Positions 13,506 to 20,000 of a stretch of DNA of 20,000 nt are shown here, piece by piece; positions within the stretch are counted from its first letter, which is position 1, and every line of letters starts with the position of its first letter. A program made the translations under genes and the position numbers. Under the pieces are notes generated by a model, which saw only the letters and a program-made list of their open reading frames with translations, was not told where the DNA came from and ran no database searches. This DNA comes from Nymphaea colorata (Eukaryota; Streptophyta; Magnoliopsida; Nymphaeales; Nymphaeaceae), in NCBI RefSeq assembly GCF_008831285.2, contig NW_022205142.1, positions 1-20,000 on the forward strand, read 5' to 3'.

Positions 13506-13674
13506 AAATCCATTTTCTTCCCTATGAGTTCCAGTATCTATAAGAATTAGAATTCTTACCGTTTCTACCGTTTCTATCTTATTCTTATAGTATGAATATA
13601 CCAATTAGTTATCTATGGATGATGAGATTCCGTTGATACGGAGCCAATTCTATTATTGAACGTTCCAATTCGCG

Positions 13675-13748
13675 TGCATCCAGCAGGAATTGAACCTACG
13701 AATTTGCCAATTATGAGTTGGGCGCTTTAACCATTCAGCCATGGATGC
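13675..13748 (-). tRNA. trnI-CAU: tRNA-Ile (CAU), AUA-decoding
   Basis: On the - strand the 74 bases run GCATCCATGGCTGAATGG to CTGGATGCA. The acceptor arms GCATCCA/TGGATGC pair, the T-loop GTTCAATTC is canonical, and the anticodon CAT is at 13715-13713. This tRNA is charged with isoleucine after the anticodon C is modified to lysidine, letting it read AUA. The position between rpl23 and ycf2 is universal in angiosperms and separates it from the CAU methionine tRNAs. The genomic sequence encodes the terminal A but not a full CCA tail. Confidence 0.96.
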
Positions 13749-13832
13749 TTCGCGGAGACTCGTCATCAACGGGGGCTGTCTTTGTGTAAGTGGATTTCAA
13801 TTGAAATATAATCTTTCGTTTAGGAGAAATCA

Positions 13833-16800
13833 ATGAAACGGCATCAATTCAAATCCTGTATTTTGGAATTGAGAGAGATATTGAGAGAGATCAAGAATTC
13901 TCGCTATTTCTTAGATTCATGGACCAAATTCGATTCAGTGGTGTCTTTCACTCACATTTTTTTCCACCAAGAACGTTTTGTGAAACTCCTTGGCCCCCAA
14001 ACTTGGAGTGTCCTGCTTTCACGTGATTCACAGGGTTCAACAAGCAATCGATATTTCACTTTCACGATCAAAGGTGTAGTACTGCTTGTAGTAGCGGTCC
14101 TTATATATCGTATTAACAATCGAAATATGGTCGAAAGAAAAAATCTCTATTTGATGGGGCTTCTTCCTATACCTATGAATTCCATTGGACCCAGAAATGA
14201 TACATTGGAAGAATCTTTTTGGTCTCCCAATATCAATAGGTTGATTGTTTCGCTCCTGTATCTTCCAAAAGGGAAAAAGATCTCTGAGAGTTGTTTCATG
14301 GATCCGAAAGAGAGTACTTGGGTCCTCCCAATAACTAAAAAGTGTATCATGCCTGAATCTAACTGGGGTTCGCGGTGGTGGAGGAACTGGATCGGAAAAA
14401 AGAGGGATTCTAGTTGTAAGATATCTAATGAAACAGTAGCTGGAATTGAGATCTCATTCAAAGAGAAAGATATCAAATATCTGGAGTTTCTTTTTGTATC
14501 CTATATGGATGATCCGATCCGCAAGGACCATGGTTGGGAATTGTTTGATCGTGTTTCTCCGAGGAAGAAGCGAAACATAATCAATTTGAATTCGGGACAG
14601 CTATTCGAAATCTTAGCGAAACACTTGATTTGTTATCTCATGTCTGCTTTTCGTGAAAAAAGACCAATTGAAGTGGAGGGTTTCCTCAAACAACAAGGAG
14701 CTGAGGCAACTATTCCATCAAATGATATTGAGCATGTTTCCCATCTCTTCTCGAGAAACAAGTGGGATATTTCTTTGCAAAATTGTGCTCAATTTCATAT
14801 GTGGCAATTCCACCAAGATCTCTTCGTTAGTTGGGGGAAGAATCAGCACGAATCGGATTTTTTGAGGAACGTATCGAGAGAGAATTTGATTTGGTTAGAC
14901 AATATGTGGTTGGTAAACAAGGATCGGTTTTTTAGCAAGGTACGGAATGTATCGTCAAATATTCAATATGATTCCACAAGATCTATTTTCGTTCAAGTAA
15001 CGGATTCTAGCCAATTGAAAGGATCTTCTGATCAATCCAGAGATCATTTCGATTCCATTAGGAATGAGGATTCGGAATATCACACATTGATCAATCAAAC
15101 AGAGATTCAGCAACTAAAAGAAAGATTGATTCTTTGGGATCCTTCCTCTCTTCAAACGGAACGAACAGAGATAGAATCAGATCGATTCCCGAAATACCCT
15201 TCTGGATATTCCTCAATGTCCCGGCTATTCACGGAACGTGAAAAGCAGATGAATAATCATCTGTTTCCGGAAAAAATCGAAGAATTTCTTGGGAATCCTA
15301 CAAGATCAATTCGTTCTTTTTTCTCCGACAGATGGTCAGAACTTCATCTGGTTTCGAATGCTACTGAGAGGTTCACTAGAGATCAGAAATTGTTGAAGAA
15401 ACAACAAGATGTTTTTTCTTTTGTCCCTTCCAGGCGATCGGAAAAGAAAGAAATGGTTGATATATTCAAGATAATTACGTATTTACAAAATACCGTCTCA
15501 ATTCATCCTATTTCATCAGATCGGGGATGTGATATGGTTCCGAAGGATGAACCGGATATGGACAGTTCTAATAAGATCTCATTCTTGAACAAAAACCCAT
15601 TTTGTGATTTATTCCATCTATTCCATGACCGGAACAAAGGGAGATACACGTTGCACCACGATTTTGAATCAGAAGAGAGATTTCAAGAAATGGCAGATCT
15701 ATTCACTCTATCAATAACCGAGCCTGATCCGGTGTATCATAAGGGATTTGCCTTTTCTATTGATTCCTACGGGTTGGATCAAAAAAAATTCTTGAATGAG
15801 GTATTCAACTCCAGGGATGAATCGAAAAAGAACTCTTTATTGGTTCTACCTCATATTTTTGATGAAGAGAATGAATCTTTTTATCGAAGGATCAGAAAAA
15901 AATGGGTCCGGATCTCCTGCAGGAATGGTTTGGAAGATCCAAAACCCAAAATAGTGGTATTTGCTAGCAACAACATAATGGAGGCAGTCAATCAATATAG
16001 ATTGATCCGAAATCTGATTCAAATCCAATATAGCACCTATGGGTACATAAGAAATCTATCGAATAGATTCTTTTTAATGAATAGATCCGATCGCAACTTC
16101 GAATATGGAATTCAAAGGGATCAAATAGGAAATGATACTCTGAATCATATAACTATAATGAAATATATGATCAACCAACATTTATCGAATGTGAAAAAGA
16201 GTCAGAAGAAATGGTTCGATCCTCTTATTTCTCGAACCGAGAGATCCATGAATCGGGATCCTAATGCATATAGATACAAATGGTCCAATGGGAGCAAGAA
16301 TTTCCAGGAGCATTTGGAGCATTTCGTTTCTGAACAGAAGAACCGTTTTCAAGTGGTGTTCGATCGATTACGTATTAATCAACATTCGATTGATTGGTCC
16401 AAGGTTATCGACAAACAAGATTTGTCTAAGTCACTTCATTTCTTTTTGTCCAAGTCACTTCTCTTTTTGTCTAAGTCACTTACTTTTTTCTTTGTGAGTA
16501 TCGGGAATATCCCCATTCATAGGTCCGAGATCCACATCTATGAATTGAAAGGTCCGAATGATCAACTCTGCAATCAGTTGTTAGAATCAATAGGTGTTCA
16601 AATCGTTCATTTGAATAAATTGAAACCCTTCTTATTGGATGATCATGATACTTCCCAAAGATCGAAATTCTTGATCAATGGGGAACAATATCAGCATTTT
16701 TGTTCAATAAGATACCAAAGTGGATGATTGACTCACTCCATACTAGGAATAATCGCAGGAAATTCTTTGATAACACCGATTCCTATTTCTCAATGATATC

Positions 16801-19800
16801 CCACGATCGGGACAATTGGCTGAATCCCGTGAAACCATTTCATAGAAGTTCATTGATATCTTCTTTTTATAAAGCAAATCTACTTCGATTCTTGAATAAT
16901 CCACATCACTTCTGCTTCTATTCTAACAAAAGATTCCCTTTTTATGCGGAAAAGACCCGTATCGATAATTATGATCTTACATATGGACAATTCCTCCATA
17001 TCTCGTTCATCCGCAACAAGATATTTTCTTTGTGCGTCGGTAAAAAAAAACATGTTTTTTTGGAGAGAGATACTATTTCACCAATCGAGTCACAGGTATC
17101 TGACATATTCATACCTAACGATTTTCCACAAAGTGGTGACGAAACGTATAACTTGTACAAATCTCAGCCTCTTTCAACTTATTGTCAGCCTCTTTCAGAT
17201 ATGAATCTATCTGATTCAGAAGGGAAGAACTTGCATCAGTATCTCAGTTTCAATTCAAACATGGGTTTGATTCACACTCCATGTTCTGAGAAAGATTTAC
17301 CATCCGCAAAAAAACGGAATCTTTGTCTAAAGAAATGCGTTGAGAAACGGCAGATGTATAGAGCCTTTCAACGAGATAGTGCTTTTTCAAATCTCTCAAA
17401 ATGGAATCTGTTCCAAACGTATATGCCATGGTTCCTTACTTCGGCAGGGTGCAAATATATAAATTTCATCCTTTTAGATACTTTTTCAGACCCATTGCCG
17501 ATACTAAGTAGCAGTCACAAATTTGTATCCTTTTTTTATGATATTATGCATGGATCAGATATATCATGGTCAATTCTTCAGATTCCATTGTGGGCGATTC
17601 TTCCACGATGGAATCTGATAAGTGAGATTTCGAGTAAGTGTTTACAGAATCTTCTTCTGCCCGAAGAAATGATTCATCGAAATAATGAGTCACCCGTTCC
17701 ATTGAAGTGGACACATCTGAGATCACCAAATGCTCGGGAGTTCCTCTATTCAATCCTTTTCCTTCTTCTTGTTGCTGGATATCTCGTTCGTACGCATCTT
17801 CTCTTTATTTCCCGAGTCTCTAGTGAGTTACAGACAGAGTTAGAAAAGATCAAATCTTTGATGATTCCATCATACATGATTGAGTTGCGAAAACTTCTGG
17901 ATAGGTATCCTCCACCTGAACTGAATTCTTTCTGGTTAAAGAATCTCTTTCTAGTTGCTCTGGAACAATTAGGAGATTCTCTGGAAGAAATACGGAGTTC
18001 TGCTTCTGGTGGCAACATGCTATTGAGTGGTGGTCCCACTTATGGGGTCAAATCAATACGTTCTAAGAAGAAAGATTTGAATATCAATCTCATCGATATC
18101 ATCTATCTCATAAGTATCATACCAAATCCCATCAATTCAATCACTTTTTCGAGAAATACGAGACATCTAAGTCGTACAAGTAAAGAGATCTATTCATTGA
18201 TAAGAAAAAACGTGAACAGTGATTGGATTGATGATCAAATAGAATCCTGGGTCGCGAACAGTGATTGGATTGATGATGCAGAAAGAGAATTCTTAGTTCA
18301 GTTCTCCACCTTAACGACAGAAAAAAGGATTGATCAAATTCTATTGAGTCTGACTCATAGTGATCATTTATCAAAGAATGACTCTGGTTATCAAATGATT
18401 GAACAACCGGGATCCATTTACTTACGATACTTAGTTGACATTCAAAAAAGGTATCTAATGAATTATGAGTTCAATAGATCCTGTTTAGCAGAAAGACGGA
18501 TATTCCTTGCTCATTATCAGACAATTACTTATTCACAAACCCCGTGTGGGGCTAATAGTTCTCATTTCCCATCTCATGGAAAACCCTTTTCGCTCCGCTT
18601 AGCCCTACCCCCTTCTAGGGGTATTTTAGTGATAGGTTTTATAGGAACTGGACGATCATATTTTGTCAAATACCGAGTGACAAACTCCTATGTTCCCTTC
18701 ATTACGGTATTTCCGAACAAGTTCCTGGATGACAATCAAGGTTATCTTATTGATGATATCGATATTGAGGATCGTGACGATATCGATATTGATGATCGTG
18801 ACGATGATGACCTTGATACGGAGCTGCTAACTATGCCGAATGTGCTAACTATGTATATGACGCCGAAAATAGACCAATTTGAGATCACCCTTCCATTAGA
18901 ATTAGCAAAAGCAATGTCTCCTTGCATAATATGGATTCCAAACATTCATGATCTTTATGTGAATGAGTCGAATTACTTATCCCTCGGTCTATTAGTGAAC
19001 CATCTCCCCAGGGATTGTGAAAGATGTTCCACTAGAAATATTCTTGTTATTGCTTCGACTCATATTCCCCAAAAAGTGGATCCCGCTCTAATAGCTCCGA
19101 ATAAATCAAATACATGCATTAAGATACGAAGGCTTCTTATTCCACAACAACGAAAGCACTTTTTCATTCTTTCATATACTAGGGGATTCCGCTTGGAAAA
19201 GAAAATGTCCCATACTAATGGATTCGGATCCATAACCATGGGTTCCAATGCACGAGATCTTGTAGCACTTACCAATGAGGTCCTATCAATTAGTATTACA
19301 CAAAAGAAATCAATTATAGACACTAATACAATTAGATCAGCTCTTCATAGACAAACTTGGGATTTGCGATCCCAGGTAAGATCCGTTCAGTATCATGAGA
19401 TCCTTTTCTATCAGATAGGAAGGGCTGTTGCACAAAATGTACTTCTAAGTAATTGCTCCATAGATCCTATATCTATCTATATGAAGAAGAAATCATGTAA
19501 GGAAGGGGATTCTTATTTGTCCAAATGGTACTTCGAACTTGGAACGAGCATGAAGAAATTAACGATACTTCTTTATCTTTTGAGTTGTTCTGCCGGATCG
19601 GTCGCTCAAGATCTTTGGGGACCCGATGAACAAAATTGGATCACTTCTTATGGATTCGTTGAGAATGATTCTGATCTAGTTCATGGCCTATTAGAAAGCG
19701 CTCTGGTGGGATACTCACGGACAGAATGCAGTCAGTTTGATAATGATCGAGTGACATTGCTTCTTCGGTCCGAACCAAGGAATCAGTTAGATATGATGCA

Positions 19801-20000
19801 AAATGGATCTTGTTCTATCGTTGATCAGAGATTTCTATATGAAAAATACGAATCGGGGTTTGAAGAAGGGGAAGGAGAAGGAACCCTCGACCTGCAACAG
19901 ATAAAGGAGGATGAGGATTTATTCAATCACATAGTTTGGGCTCCTAGACTATGGCGCCCTCATGGCAATCTATTTGATTTTATCGAAAGGCCCAATAAAT
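13833..20000 (+). CDS. ycf2: Ycf2, import-motor ATPase-like protein, 3'-partial, one frameshift
   Basis: Ycf2 is the largest plastid protein, part of the inner-envelope Ycf2/FtsHi complex that pulls proteins through the TIC translocon. The start ATG 13833 follows AGGAG by 6 bases ([20 protein letters not shown]). An N-terminal membrane segment [14 protein letters not shown] (about residues 82-95) is followed by the long YCF2 N-terminal domain. The frame breaks at 16680-16683, where one G is missing after residue 949 (FLING-GTIS), giving a stop at 16725-16727. The next frame is then open without a stop to the window end. It contains the membrane stretch [15 protein letters not shown], a P-loop-like [12 protein letters not shown] (18635 onward, near residue 1602) and the AAA-related region ending in [10 protein letters not shown]. 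About 2,056 codons are in view; tobacco has about 2,280 in total. Small in-frame deletions and repeats relative to tobacco are present. Confidence 0.95.
16421..16481 (+). repeat. Three imperfect LSKSL repeats in ycf2
   Basis: TTTGTCTAAGTCACTT occurs at 16421-16436, 16445-16460 (one C for T) and 16466-16481, encoding repeated LSKSL in a hydrophobic stretch. Spacings are 24 and 21 bases, so the frame is kept. The corresponding site in other ycf2 genes also varies in copy number. Confidence 0.85.
17164..17197 (+). repeat. 13-base direct repeat at a ycf2 deletion site
   Basis: TCAGCCTCTTTCA appears at 17164-17176 and 17185-17197, 21 bases apart and in frame ([11 protein letters not shown]). Compared with the tobacco protein as I remember it, roughly 35-40 residues between NLYKS and YCQPLSD are missing here. 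The repeat probably marks the junction. Confidence 0.75.
18214..18277 (+). repeat. 22-base direct repeat in ycf2 (NSDWIDD)
   Basis: Identical 22-base copies lie at 18214-18235 and 18256-18277, a period of 42 bases or 14 codons, encoding NSDWIDD twice. The relation is in frame. Other Ycf2 proteins have a looser version (NGDWIDD / NSDSIDD), so the DNA identity here suggests recent homogenisation. Confidence 0.85.
18755..18802 (+). repeat. 24-base tandem repeat in ycf2 (DIDI-DRD)
   Basis: Two 24-base units (18755-18778 and 18779-18802) differ by one base and encode DIDIEDRD and DIDIDDRD, an acidic tract after the P-loop region. This tract expands and contracts between and within species, always in whole codons. 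Confidence 0.9.

Noticed and set aside
13506-13604. 33-codon N-terminal extension of rpl23
   Set aside because: The frame is open but has no similarity to uL23, and family members start at MDGIKY (13505).
14147-14476. 109-codon - strand open frame inside ycf2
   Set aside because: It lies opposite a well-conserved ycf2 stretch; long antisense frames are common in this low-stop gene.

Overview
This window is part of a land-plant chloroplast genome, almost certainly a flowering plant. It holds the 3' part of the psbB operon on the + strand (psbB, psbT, psbH, petB, petD, with psbN antisense). Then comes the plastid S10/spc/alpha-like ribosomal protein cluster on the - strand; read in its own direction it runs rpl23, rpl2, rps19, rpl22, rps3, rpl16, rpl14, rps8, infA, rpl36, rps11, rpoA. 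trnI-CAU (-) follows, and then the first 6.2 kb of ycf2 (+), which runs off the window end. This is the classical region from the large single copy into the inverted repeat. The repeat boundary cannot be located from one copy.

Lineage clues: infA is intact (lost in most rosids and Solanaceae), rpl22 and rpl23 are present, and ycf2 is present (absent in grasses). Group II introns are kept in petB, petD, rpl16 and rpl2. No trnH lies between rps19 and rpl2, unlike most monocots. This suggests a magnoliid, early-diverging eudicot or similar non-rosid lineage, but I cannot name the plant.

Region by region: 1-1405 psbB (5' end outside the window); 1564-2184 psbT, psbN (-) and psbH, with a perfect 18-bp hairpin between psbT and psbN; 2312-5083 petB and petD, each with a tiny first exon and a group II intron; 5084-5511 AT-rich convergent spacer with two hairpins; 5512-13505 ribosomal protein, infA and rpoA cluster; 13675-13748 trnI-CAU; 13833-20000 ycf2.

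The main oddity is reading-frame damage. I count 27 one-base indels relative to family-conserved frames (25 deletions, 2 insertions), mostly in short homopolymer runs. Protein similarity continues unbroken across each one. Twenty-three fall in psbB, psbT, psbN, psbH, petB, petD and rpoA (about 4 kb of exon). Only four fall in the remaining roughly 10.5 kb of coding sequence (rpl36, rps8, rpl2, ycf2). Sequencing or consensus error is the simplest reading. However, the concentration in photosynthesis and rpo genes also resembles early plastome decay in a plant losing photosynthesis, so it deserves a read-level check. I saw no novel gene system, mobile element or CRISPR array.

Together the genes supply photosystem II (psbB/T/N/H), cytochrome b6f (petB/petD), the plastid-encoded RNA polymerase alpha subunit (rpoA), translation (ribosomal proteins, infA, trnI) and a protein-import motor component (ycf2).
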